Below are positions 1-7,862 of a stretch of DNA of 35,453 nucleotides, in pieces. The stretch is from positions 1 to 35,453 of the forward strand of contig CAZILK010000013.1 in NCBI GenBank assembly GCA_964540135.1, written 5' to 3'. The notes beneath the pieces are model-generated. The model saw only the letters and a list, made by a program, of their open reading frames with translations. It did no database searches and had not been told where the DNA came from. The stretch comes from CAZCAQ01 sp964540135. GTDB taxonomy: Bacteria; Patescibacteriota; WWE3; UBA101185; UBA10185. Numbering within the stretch: position 1 is the stretch's first letter; every line of letters starts with the position of its first letter. Position numbers and translations under genes: made by a program.

Positions 1-273
1 CACGATGCAATTATCTTCTCATCAGGCATGCCTATGAAACGCTTTATTCACGAAGGGACAGGACTTTACTGGAAAAGTGCTCTTGCGCTACCTGATAGGT
101 GGGCGAGATGGATCATTATGAGAACTTATGACGACAACGATGGAACATGGAAAAATGTTAAAAATACTAAAGGTATTGAGAAGTACAATCTTATTCATAA
201 GTATCCGTTTGCCGATATTTACGAACTTAAAGAAGAATACGTTAAAAATTTGACAACTACTCCTATTAAATAG
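1..273 (+). CDS. C-terminal end of an unidentified protein (5' end outside window)
   Basis: The reading frame is open from base 1, so this is the last 90 codons of a longer gene; the ATG at 28 is most likely internal. The visible part is soluble and rich in Trp, Tyr and Lys (for example the stretch RWARWIIMRTYDDNDGTWKN) and ends in a short polar tail. I do not recognise a family or catalytic motif. The next gene starts 16 bases downstream on the same strand, so the two may be cotranscribed. Since that neighbour looks like a secreted carbohydrate-active enzyme, an envelope or glycosyltransferase role is possible, but this is guesswork. Confidence 0.6.
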   Translation, partial: HDAIIFSSGMPMKRFIHEGTGLYWKSALALPDRWARWIIMRTYDDNDGTWKNVKNTKGIEKYNLIHKYPFADIYELKEEYVKNLTTTPIK

Positions 274-289
274 TAAGTTAAGCTGAATT

Positions 290-1549
290 ATGCGAAACCA
301 ACTTATACTATTTATAATTATACTTTTCTTTTTTTCAAATTTTAAACATATATCACTAGCACAAAAAGTAACTACAAACAGATTTTGGAACGTGCAATCG
401 ATAGACACGATGAAGTACTCAAGAGATACAGCTCGTGAGAAAGCAAATAGTAAATCATTTGAAGAAGTAATTAAAAAACAAGTTAAAGATATTGCCGATA
501 CAGGCGCAACTCATGTTGGTATTAGTACACCATATGATAGTGAATTTATTCCGTATTTAACTAAATGGGTAAATGCAGCAAGAGACAATAATTTAAATGT
601 GTGGTTTAGAGGTAATTTTTCTGGCTGGGAAGGCTGGTTTGAGTATCCTGAAATATCACGAGAAGAACATCTTAATAAGACTTATGATTTTATACTTGCT
701 AATCCTGAGCTGTTTAAAGATGGGGATATTTTTACACCATGTCCTGAGTGTGAGAATGGTGGAGACGGGGATCCAAGACAAAATGCAACTGAAGATAGTG
801 TTAAAAAGTACAGAAAGTTTTTAACAGATTCAAATAAAATCGCTATCAAAGGTTTCAAAGAGATTAACAAAAAAGTTAAAACTAATTACTTTTCAATGAA
901 TGGTGATGTTTTGAGCCTTATTATGGATAAAAGTACTGCTGATAAAATGGATAGTATCGTTGCAGTTGATCATTATGTTAAAACACCAACACAGCTTAAT
1001 AACGATGTAACAAGATACGCACAAGCCTCTGAAGCTAGGGTCGTTCTTGGTGAAATGGGTGTGCCAATTCCTGATATCCACGGCGATATGACTCAAGAAG
1101 AACAAAGCGAGTGGCTAAAAGAAGCATTAACTCTCTTATCTCAAAACCCAAATGTTGAAGGTATAAATTACTGGGTAAATACAGGGGGTTCAACACAAAT
1201 TTGGCTAAACGACAGAGACGATCAAAATAACGAACCAACACTTGCTGTTCAAACACTAACGGCTTTTTTCAAACCTCAAGTTGCGACTGTGAGAGCAGTT
1301 AATGAACTTGATGAACCTGTATTAAACGGGACTTTGTCTGACGAGATCTCGTCATACAAACCAAAGGAAAACGGAGTTTACTCGATACTTTATGTGTATG
1401 ATACACCGACTGTAAAATTAAGTGCACCGGGGTATGAGGTTGCTGAACTCAAGATTGACACTGGAAATACAACCACTGTTGTCTTAAAGAAAATGCACGA
1501 AGATTTGTGGTTTAAGATTAGAAAATATATCAAAACAAAAGCGTTTTAA
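290..1549 (+). CDS. Secreted TIM-barrel glycoside hydrolase-like protein
   Basis: 419 aa. Residues 5-24 form a hydrophobic signal peptide or anchor ending near SLAQ. Residues about 30-330 look like a clan GH-A (beta/alpha)8 barrel: alternating hydrophobic strands, the strand NVWFRGNF near residue 105, acidic candidates E153/E155 in PCPECENG for the acid/base, and E255 in VVLGEMGVP as candidate nucleophile, followed by GINYWVNTGG. A strand-rich domain follows at about 335-400 (ATVRAVNELDEPVLNGTLSD), resembling a carboxypeptidase-regulatory or Ig-like fold, then a basic tail. What is seen is the signal peptide and the residue pattern; glycan hydrolysis outside the cell is inferred. I cannot assign a GH family, and loss of activity is possible. 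No clear Shine-Dalgarno sequence precedes the ATG. Confidence 0.6.
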   Translation: MRNQLILFIIILFFFSNFKHISLAQKVTTNRFWNVQSIDTMKYSRDTAREKANSKSFEEVIKKQVKDIADTGATHVGISTPYDSEFIPYLTKWVNAARDNNLNVWFRGNFSGWEGWFEYPEISREEHLNKTYDFILANPELFKDGDIFTPCPECENGGDGDPRQNATEDSVKKYRKFLTDSNKIAIKGFKEINKKVKTNYFSMNGDVLSLIMDKSTADKMDSIVAVDHYVKTPTQLNNDVTRYAQASEARVVLGEMGVPIPDIHGDMTQEEQSEWLKEALTLLSQNPNVEGINYWVNTGGSTQIWLNDRDDQNNEPTLAVQTLTAFFKPQVATVRAVNELDEPVLNGTLSDEISSYKPKENGVYSILYVYDTPTVKLSAPGYEVAELKIDTGNTTTVVLKKMHEDLWFKIRKYIKTKAF

Positions 1550-1597
1550 CTTTAGTGAACTTCTTGAGAATCACTTCTTAGCATTCCAGATAAAAAC

Positions 1598-2254
1598 TTA
1601 ATCAAATTCCTGATACAGACTAAGCTCACTTTGAATTTTTGTACTCGGCTTTTTGCCAAGCTTTAATTTCTGAAGTCTTTCAAGTTCAAAGAAATCTTTA
1701 CATTTATAATCCTCCTTTGCTCTTTGAACAAACTGAAGAAAGATCTCAGCTGTTGCTTTGGCATCAGGCAAAGCTCTATGCCTCCCGTCAATCTGAAGCT
1801 TAAAGTATTTGCTTAATGTATCAAGGTTAAAGGAGGGGAGTTCTGGATATAATTTTCGCCCAAGAAGTACAGTACACAGTTTAGGGAAATCAAACGGAGT
1901 GTTTAGTCGGCTAAATTCTTTTTTTAAAAATGCAAAATCAAACCCAACATTATGGCCAACTATTACTGTGTCTTTTATTCTCTCCATAATAGTATCTTGA
2001 AGATCAGAAAAAACTGGTTTACCATAAACATGTTTTGCATTTATATGTGTGAATGTTGTAATCCAAAAAGGGATATCTTGTTCAGGATCTATTAAATGTT
2101 CCCAAGTTTTTGTAATTTTTCCGTTTTCAATTGTAACTATTCCAATATCAATTACTCTATTAAAGTTTGAGCTCATCCCTGTTGTTTCAGTATCAATAAC
2201 TGAGAATGTTAGATCGTCTAAAGCCTTGGAAAACAGGTGGCTGTAGTTAAACAT
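1598..2254 (-). CDS. DEDDh 3'-5' exonuclease, DnaQ / Pol III epsilon family
   Basis: 218 aa. All five catalytic residues of the DEDDh family are visible: D21 and E23 in VIDTETTG, D106 in GHNVGFDFAFL, and H159 plus D164 in RHRALPDAKAT. The family hydrolyses DNA or RNA from the 3' end with two metal ions, acting in proofreading, repair or RNA trimming. The exonuclease domain fills residues about 15-175. The C-terminal 40 residues are a short basic helix with no helicase or polymerase domain, so this is a stand-alone form. It could be the Pol III epsilon subunit or a general repair exonuclease; sequence alone does not separate these. It points away from the sortase-substrate gene, and a TATTAT box lies 7 bases before its ATG. 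Confidence 0.88.
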   Translation of the reverse strand: MFNYSHLFSKALDDLTFSVIDTETTGMSSNFNRVIDIGIVTIENGKITKTWEHLIDPEQDIPFWITTFTHINAKHVYGKPVFSDLQDTIMERIKDTVIVGHNVGFDFAFLKKEFSRLNTPFDFPKLCTVLLGRKLYPELPSFNLDTLSKYFKLQIDGRHRALPDAKATAEIFLQFVQRAKEDYKCKDFFELERLQKLKLGKKPSTKIQSELSLYQEFD

Positions 2255-2261
2255 GGTAAAT

Positions 2262-2267
2262 ATAATA
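2262..2267 (-). promoter_or_regulatory. -10 box of the DnaQ-like exonuclease gene
   Basis: On the minus strand the sequence reads TGT-TATTAT, an extended -10 element, followed by 7 bases and the ATG at 2254. The -35 position is poor (AAACAA), which is usual with an extended -10. The predicted transcription start falls on or next to the start codon. This element sits back-to-back with the plus-strand promoter at 2275-2303. Confidence 0.5.
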
Positions 2268-2274
2268 ACATAGG

Positions 2275-2303
2275 TTGCATTATCTTTGTTTAGATGTTAC
2301 TAT
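2275..2303 (+). promoter_or_regulatory. Sigma70-type promoter for the surface protein/sortase pair
   Basis: TTGCAT at 2275-2280 and TACTAT at 2298-2303 are separated by exactly 17 bases. The predicted start, near 2310, leaves a leader of roughly 35-40 bases ahead of the ATG at 2347, with AGAAAGG just upstream as a plausible ribosome binding site. Confidence 0.6.
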
Positions 2304-2346
2304 GGGCTCATCCTGCCGGATTAACCTGCCAGAAAGGTAATCTTAG

Positions 2347-2937
2347 ATGTACAGGATTTTTGTATTTGTAGCCTTAATAGCTACCTTAACAGTAACAAAG
2401 ACTCGGGTTTTAGCCATAGATAATGTGGTAACAGTACCAACTTTCCCTCAGTGTACAGCTCCTCAAGGAGTCGTTAAAGTTTCATACCCATCAGGAACTC
2501 ATGGTATTGCCGGTAGTACAGTTACCTATACAGGTAGTGATACCGTTTATACCCTTTCTGAAGACGCTGTTACTCAGTGTTTTTGTGCAAGCGACGGCTC
2601 TGGTATTCAATCAAACTGGTGGAAAGTATCTAGCCTTACACTTGATGAAATAGAAAACCTCACAAACCAAGGNNNNNNNNNNNNNNNNNNNNNNNNNNNN
2701 NNNNNNNNNNNNNNNNNNNNNNNNNNNNNNNNNNNNNNNNNNNNNNNNNNNNNNNNNNNNNNNNNNNNNNNNAAAAGAATAGGTGGAACTGGTGGCCCAT
2801 TTGAAGGTCAGGTTCTTGGCGCTTCAACTCAAGGGCTTGCAGCAACTGGAAACCTTCCTGAGATTGTTGCTTTACTTGCAATGAGCACTGGACTTTTCAC
2901 ATTTGCAACACTGCAGTTTAAAAAATCACGCAAATAA
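2347..2937 (+). CDS. Cell-surface protein with LAATG sortase sorting signal (interrupted by assembly gap)
   Basis: The N-terminal 24 residues are a signal peptide (hydrophobic core, cleavage near VLAID). The mature part is rich in Thr, Ser, Gly and Val with a few Cys, typical of a secreted beta-rich domain. A 100-N gap at 2673-2772 removes an unknown amount of the middle, so true length and frame continuity are not established. The C-terminus is a complete cell-wall sorting signal: LAATG, a hydrophobic helix (EIVALLAMSTGLFTFATLQF) and the basic tail KKSRK. LAxTG is the motif cut by class E sortases. The sortase gene begins 6 bases downstream, so this is very probably its substrate. The function of the exposed domain is unknown. 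Confidence 0.75.
   Translation: MYRIFVFVALIATLTVTKTRVLAIDNVVTVPTFPQCTAPQGVVKVSYPSGTHGIAGSTVTYTGSDTVYTLSEDAVTQCFCASDGSGIQSNWWKVSSLTLDEIENLTNQXXXXXXXXXXXXXXXXXXXXXXXXXXXXXXXXXXKRIGGTGGPFEGQVLGASTQGLAATGNLPEIVALLAMSTGLFTFATLQFKKSRK
2673..2772. other. Scaffold gap, 100 N
   Basis: Exactly 100 undetermined bases, the usual placeholder for a gap of unknown size. No duplicated sequence is seen on its flanks, unlike the second gap. Because 100 is not a multiple of three and the real size is unknown, the uninterrupted frame across it proves nothing. Confidence 0.97.
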
Positions 2938-2943
2938 TTTTGT

Positions 2944-3474
2944 ATGAAAACTAAACTTATCTACTTTTTAGCTGTTGTTATTTCAATTCTCCTTTTTTCA
3001 AAGGCTTTATTTGAGATATACAAAAGGTATGTTTTTGTGAGCGAACCTGTTCAAGCTCAGGTCGTTAAGTCTGATCGTGGTAAAGGTCCTATTGAGCCGG
3101 TACTGCTTAAAATTAATTCCATTGATATTAATACACAAGTAACATCAGTTAAAGATACTTGGGCATATCCTGATGACAGTGTTGTTTTTCTAAAAAATAC
3201 CCCACTACCAGGAAACAAGGGAAACTCGGTAATCTACGGTCATAATTATAAAGGTCTTTTTGGAGAACTGAATAAAGTAATGTTAGGGGATTTGGTTGAG
3301 ATCACGCTCTCAGATGGAACTGTGCGTTCTTTTAAAATCACCCAAAAATATACCGTTACACCTGATCAGACACATATCCTTGGACAAACTAAGGATACCA
3401 GACTAACTTTGTTTACCTGCACAGGTTTCTTAGATTCTAAAAGACTTGTGGTAATTGGAAAATTTGTTAACTAA
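2944..3474 (+). CDS. Sortase (class D/E-like transpeptidase)
   Basis: 176 aa. One N-terminal membrane anchor (residues 4-22) is followed by the sortase beta-barrel. The catalytic triad is visible: H100 in VIYGHNYKGLFGEL, C159 in LTLFTCTG and R167 in KRLVVIG. Sortases cut a C-terminal sorting signal and join the protein to the cell wall or to another subunit on the outer face of the membrane. The gene follows a protein ending in LAATG by 6 bases, so the two form a dedicated pair, probably cotranscribed from the promoter at 2275-2303. The TLFTC motif and LAxTG-type partner point to class D or E; an exact class needs a phylogeny. Confidence 0.9.
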   Translation: MKTKLIYFLAVVISILLFSKALFEIYKRYVFVSEPVQAQVVKSDRGKGPIEPVLLKINSIDINTQVTSVKDTWAYPDDSVVFLKNTPLPGNKGNSVIYGHNYKGLFGELNKVMLGDLVEITLSDGTVRSFKITQKYTVTPDQTHILGQTKDTRLTLFTCTGFLDSKRLVVIGKFVN

Positions 3475-3484
3475 GAATATTGGT

Positions 3485-6121
3485 CTACTCAACAACTTTA
3501 AGTCTGATGGATGATTTACCCTTTCTATCATCATCATCTTTTGCCTCAACACTGAATTCATGTTCCCCAATTTCATCTACTGAAAAGTCAAATGTGTAGC
3601 CATATGGTTTTGACTGGTCTTCACCTTTCTCATCGCCATCTACTCTAAAGGTTACATTCTCAATATCATTTGGTGATGATACCTCAACACTTAATCTAAA
3701 ATTTCTAGGCACCGAATCACCGTCTTTAAGAAGCGGGAAAGAGATTACCGGATCTACTTTTTTATTAACTTTTCCATCATCGTCAAAGGAAAGACCTGAG
3801 ACTGTAGTTGGTGGGAAATATTTCTCATCATCTTTATAGTTTTTTTCAATCCAAGCGTCCACAAACGACTGCCACTCCGGAAGTTCAGCAGTTATTTTGA
3901 TAAATGTTTTTTCCTCAGTTTTATCAGCTTTTTTACAAGCATCGTTTGCAATCCTGCCGTCTTCTTCGCAAACTTCAAGCCGTTGATACCAGTTACTTAC
4001 AGCAGTTGGTTCAGTGCCTTCGGTAAACCATTCAAATCTTTTGTCAGAATCTTTATACGGCAACATGCCTGTAAGCGAGTCTACTTCTATTTTTTTAACC
4101 TTTTTAGGAACCGGGAATGGTTCATTTTTTTTATCTTTTAAATAAGCTTTAATAAATGTGTTCCAAATAGGAGAGGCGCCTGTAAGTCCGGAGGCAACTG
4201 CCGGATTCATACGCTCGTTATTATTATTACCAACCCAAACGCCAACAGCAATTGAAGGTGTGTAGCCCATGGCATAGTTGTCTCTTTTATCATCAGTTGT
4301 TCCCGTCTTAACAGCAACTTTATGCCCTGGAATATTTAACATACTGCCTGTGCCAAACACAGCCGATCTTGCACCATCGTCAGATAGGATATCAGAGATT
4401 ATAAATGCAGATTCTTGAGTTACTGCTTGCCTACCTTTTTGTTCACGCCATTTATAGATTGTTTGGTTGTGCGAGTCCTTAATTTCAAGGATAGCAACTG
4501 GTTGATGAAATTCTCCTTGATTACCAAATGCTGCAAAAGCTCCTGTCATTTCAACTAGTTTTGTTTCTCCGCCTCCAAGTGTTAATGCTAACCCAAAGCG
4601 TGATCTATCTTTAAAGGTTGAGATACCAAGATTTTCAGCAGTTTGAATCATAGAATCAACACCAACAATCTTAAGTGCCTTAACGGCAGTTACATTAAGA
4701 GAGTTTGCGAGTGCTTTTCTAAAGGAAATAACTCCACGGTAAATACCATCGTAGTTGACAGGATTGTATGCTTTTTGATTGGTTTCATCGCCAATGAAGG
4801 TAGTTGGTACATCAAGGAAGGGATAGGCTGCTGTATAGCCATTTTCAAGCATAGTTACATAGGTAAGAGGCTTAATAGAGGAACCAGGTTGTCTATTTGC
4901 AAGGGCTACATTTAACGCAGGCTCAAATGTACAGCTATTATCGCCTGTAATGCCCGATATGCAATCTTTAGGCTCAGACTCGGCAAAGTAGTCTTTTGAC
5001 CCTACCATCGCCATTATATGCCCGTTTTTAGGGTTAATTGCAACCAATGCACCATTACCCACATTAAGCCCTTTTGAGGCGTTTATTTCGTCTTTTACGG
5101 TCTTTTGGGCAAGTTCCTGGACTTTTAAATCAAGTGTGGTTGTTACTTTAAGCCCGCCTTGCTCAACAATATCTTTGCCAAGGCTAGCTTCTAACAGCTC
5201 CTTAACATAAAAGACAAAGTGAGGGGCTTGAAAAGTTGCAATTGCACGTTTAAATTTAAGCTTTTCAGCTTTTGCTTTCTCGTACTCCTTATCACTTAGA
5301 TACTCTCTTTGGCCATTCTTATTAAGCCAGCCTCTCTCGTTCATTAAATACAAAACATAGTCTTTTCTATCAAGACCAAGTTGAGGGTTTGAACTATAAT
5401 ATGAGTATCTGCTTGGGCTTTGTGGAAGGCCTGCAATATAGGCTGACTCTGCAACTGTAAGTTGAGAGGGGAGTTTATCGAAGTAATATTTAGAGGCAGT
5501 TAATACACCGTAATTTTGCCCTCCATACGGAGTTTCATTCAAATACATCTGAAGAATTTCATCTTTGGAGTATTTATTCTCAAGCTGTAAAGACAAGATG
5601 AATTCTTTAATTTTACGAGTGATTGTTCGCTCCTGTGTTAGAAGTGTATTTTTTATAACCTGTTGGGTAAGTGTTGAGCCTCCTTGAAGTCCTTCACCGA
5701 GTACAATATTTTTAACAGCACGCATATACGCAAGAGCGTCAAATCCTTGGTGGCGGTAGAAATCTGAGTCTTCCGTCGCCATTGTGGCGTGAATAAGATC
5801 AGGACTAACTTCGGAAAAAGTAACAAGGCTTCGATTCTTCTCCCCATAAACTTCATATATTGGAGTTTTATTCTTATCAAAAATCATTGTGGATAGCTCT
5901 TGATCACGATTTAACAATGAGTTTGGATTTGGTAGGTCTCTTGCGAAATAGGCTAGTGTTAGTAAAGCTGCAATTGTTCCAAAAAGAATGGCAAAAAGTG
6001 TTGCACTAGCAACATAGGTTGCGATCAGGAGTTTGTGCTGAAGAAGCGTTGTAAAAATCCCATACGATCTTCTTGAAGATTTCATAGAGATTCTTTTGTT
6101 TGAGTATCCGTTTAATGCCAT
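3485..6121 (-). CDS. mrcA: Class A penicillin-binding protein (PBP1A type), glycosyltransferase plus transpeptidase
   Basis: 878 aa. A basic cytosolic N-terminus and one membrane helix (about 32-58) precede the GT51 glycan polymerase domain, with ATEDSDFYRH around catalytic E117 and GGSTLTQQVIKN at about 147-158. The transpeptidase domain carries SxxK (S414-S-I-K417), SxN (S474-L-N476) and KTG (605-607). Residues about 790-878 form an Ig-like domain after a Pro-rich linker. The enzyme polymerises lipid II and cross-links peptidoglycan on the outer face of the membrane. It is tail-to-tail with the sortase gene, with only 10 bases between. All catalytic motifs are intact, so this appears to be a working bifunctional synthase. 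Confidence 0.95.
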   Translation of the reverse strand: MALNGYSNKRISMKSSRRSYGIFTTLLQHKLLIATYVASATLFAILFGTIAALLTLAYFARDLPNPNSLLNRDQELSTMIFDKNKTPIYEVYGEKNRSLVTFSEVSPDLIHATMATEDSDFYRHQGFDALAYMRAVKNIVLGEGLQGGSTLTQQVIKNTLLTQERTITRKIKEFILSLQLENKYSKDEILQMYLNETPYGGQNYGVLTASKYYFDKLPSQLTVAESAYIAGLPQSPSRYSYYSSNPQLGLDRKDYVLYLMNERGWLNKNGQREYLSDKEYEKAKAEKLKFKRAIATFQAPHFVFYVKELLEASLGKDIVEQGGLKVTTTLDLKVQELAQKTVKDEINASKGLNVGNGALVAINPKNGHIMAMVGSKDYFAESEPKDCISGITGDNSCTFEPALNVALANRQPGSSIKPLTYVTMLENGYTAAYPFLDVPTTFIGDETNQKAYNPVNYDGIYRGVISFRKALANSLNVTAVKALKIVGVDSMIQTAENLGISTFKDRSRFGLALTLGGGETKLVEMTGAFAAFGNQGEFHQPVAILEIKDSHNQTIYKWREQKGRQAVTQESAFIISDILSDDGARSAVFGTGSMLNIPGHKVAVKTGTTDDKRDNYAMGYTPSIAVGVWVGNNNNERMNPAVASGLTGASPIWNTFIKAYLKDKKNEPFPVPKKVKKIEVDSLTGMLPYKDSDKRFEWFTEGTEPTAVSNWYQRLEVCEEDGRIANDACKKADKTEEKTFIKITAELPEWQSFVDAWIEKNYKDDEKYFPPTTVSGLSFDDDGKVNKKVDPVISFPLLKDGDSVPRNFRLSVEVSSPNDIENVTFRVDGDEKGEDQSKPYGYTFDFSVDEIGEHEFSVEAKDDDDRKGKSSIRLKVVE

Positions 6122-6175
6122 AATAATCTTAAGTACAATTGTTATTTTATATCATTTAACCAAAGAAACAAAACT

Positions 6176-7852
6176 ATGCCAGGCGAACATCAACAAATTG
6201 AACATCAAGTTAGTCTAGAAATACTAAATAGTTATGTTACAGACGAACAGAAAATACCCGACAGTCTTTTCATTCAAAGTTTAAAGTCTCTGATTGCAGA
6301 GAATGGCAACGCCGCCTGCAGCTTTATCTCAGAGAACAGCGCACTAATTCAGCAGGCAATAGAAATAGAAGCTGAGAAGAATGAAGAGGATATGGAAAAT
6401 AAGGATTGGTCAATCTTTGGCTTATTATCCTACACCATGTCGGAGGCATTAAAAAGTGATGAGACATCGGCAAGGGTACTGTTTGACCTAGTGAATACCA
6501 ATTTTGATAAAGTCCTTCGAACAAGAAATAATTACGAACGTACTAATTCACAATACCTCACGCCTTTTCTAACGTACGCAGCCTCGGGTGAAATGTCTGA
6601 TATCGATCGGGATAAAGCAGAGTTTATTAACAAAGTAATTGAGCATTATTACGAAGAGGAGATGAGCCTGACAATGGACGGGCACTTACGAACCGCTATA
6701 CACAAACATGGGGATGAATCAACGGGTTTTGATAAGCTCCTTACAAGTGTCCATAAGAGCGATGTGAAAGCTTTTAACAATCTTGTAACCTACTCGTTAG
6801 TCAACAGGTATGGCTTTAGTCGAGAAATAAACACAAACGATTATAGTGAAGCATCTGAAATGTTACGTATTTGGAAATACTGTTCCGGTATGTATGGCCG
6901 GGTAACTACTAGATACGGTGAAACGGAGGAGGATGACACGATTAGAGACCTTAGCTTTGATGAAGCATCGATGAGAATTGCCCAAAAAATACGGATGAAT
7001 TTTCAAGTACTTGAACGGTACAAGCACGGAGACAAGTTAGAAGGTAACAAATTAGAGCATTTGAGAATGTTAAGACGGACTAATGGGATAGTTAACTTCA
7101 ACAGGTATTCGCTCGAGACCCTTGCCGACCAATACGTTCTTTTGGAACAATCTGAAGAAGAAGCAGCACGCGACCTTAGGCCTAAAGCACTTAGTATCTT
7201 ACCCCTCGCAGATCATAACGGAGCGTTTGATTACGAACATAAAGTATTAGATAAAACAGGAAAAGGGCTCTGCGAAACAATAGTCGAGGCTTCCGGATCA
7301 AAGGATGTACTTCTTAGAGTGCTCAGATCTACCAGAGGAACGACAAGCTTACCATTATCAAAAAGGTCGAAAACAAGGTATAGAGAACAGCCAGCCCCGT
7401 ATGACTATGTATTCATTTTTGGTCACGGCACGTACCTTGGTCTTGAACTTGGAGTAGACCATGAGAGCTATAGGCTCAGTAAGATAAGGGACAGGTTGCA
7501 AAAGACAGGACATGAGCCGCATAGACTTGATTTAGGTCTTCTAGATTTTGAAATCATTGACACAATACTAAGTAAGCATGTGCTGGTCAATCAAGCAACT
7601 CAATACGCACTATTTGCCTGCAATACTTTGGAGGATGCGAGAGGGATGCCTGAGGGTTATAACTTCGCATCCTTACTTGCAAGAAAATTAAAAAATCGTA
7701 AAGTTTATGCGTTTAGATCAAGAGGTTATTCGGACCAGAAAATAGTTATCGCGGATACTGGAATTTCAGCAACCAAAAGTAAGGGCGGTAGAGGAACGGA
7801 TATGGAAATGGTCCCAAGACCAGTGCGTGAAGAAATTACAGGTTTGCTATAA
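6176..7852 (+). CDS. Unknown protein with a C-terminal caspase-like (clan CD / CHAT-like) domain
   Basis: 558 aa, acidic, with no signal peptide or membrane segment, so probably cytosolic. Residues 1 to about 400 are mostly helical and unrecognised. The C-terminal 150 residues show the hallmark spacing of clan CD cysteine proteases: a hydrophobic strand ending in FGHG (YVFIFGHGTY, H417) and, 65 residues later, a second strand ending in FACNT (C482). This His-Gly plus Ala-Cys pattern is what caspases, CHAT proteins and gingipain-like enzymes share. Protease activity is therefore an inference from motif geometry, not from recognised homology. Charged helices follow (ARKLKNRK). The TAA stop overlaps the tyrS promoter. 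The gene may act alone, since no obvious substrate gene is adjacent. Confidence 0.55.
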   Translation: MPGEHQQIEHQVSLEILNSYVTDEQKIPDSLFIQSLKSLIAENGNAACSFISENSALIQQAIEIEAEKNEEDMENKDWSIFGLLSYTMSEALKSDETSARVLFDLVNTNFDKVLRTRNNYERTNSQYLTPFLTYAASGEMSDIDRDKAEFINKVIEHYYEEEMSLTMDGHLRTAIHKHGDESTGFDKLLTSVHKSDVKAFNNLVTYSLVNRYGFSREINTNDYSEASEMLRIWKYCSGMYGRVTTRYGETEEDDTIRDLSFDEASMRIAQKIRMNFQVLERYKHGDKLEGNKLEHLRMLRRTNGIVNFNRYSLETLADQYVLLEQSEEEAARDLRPKALSILPLADHNGAFDYEHKVLDKTGKGLCETIVEASGSKDVLLRVLRSTRGTTSLPLSKRSKTRYREQPAPYDYVFIFGHGTYLGLELGVDHESYRLSKIRDRLQKTGHEPHRLDLGLLDFEIIDTILSKHVLVNQATQYALFACNTLEDARGMPEGYNFASLLARKLKNRKVYAFRSRGYSDQKIVIADTGISATKSKGGRGTDMEMVPRPVREEITGLL

Positions 7853-7853
7853 T
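7845..7853 (+). promoter_or_regulatory. Extended -10 promoter of tyrS
   Basis: TGC-TATAAT, a perfect extended -10 element, overlaps the last codon and stop of the upstream gene. The tyrS ATG lies only 9 bases downstream at 7863 with no Shine-Dalgarno sequence, so the mRNA would be leaderless or have a leader of a few bases. Confidence 0.65.
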
Positions 7854-7862
7854 ACAACACAG

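Noticed and set aside
4643..4915. Plus-strand 90-aa ORF inside the PBP gene
   Set aside because: Fully contained in a gene with all catalytic motifs on the other strand; no family resemblance.
7827..7862. Upstream ATG extending tyrS by 12 residues
   Set aside because: The extension overlaps the previous gene and the TATAAT box and has no family-like residues; the ATG at 7863 fits TyrRS.
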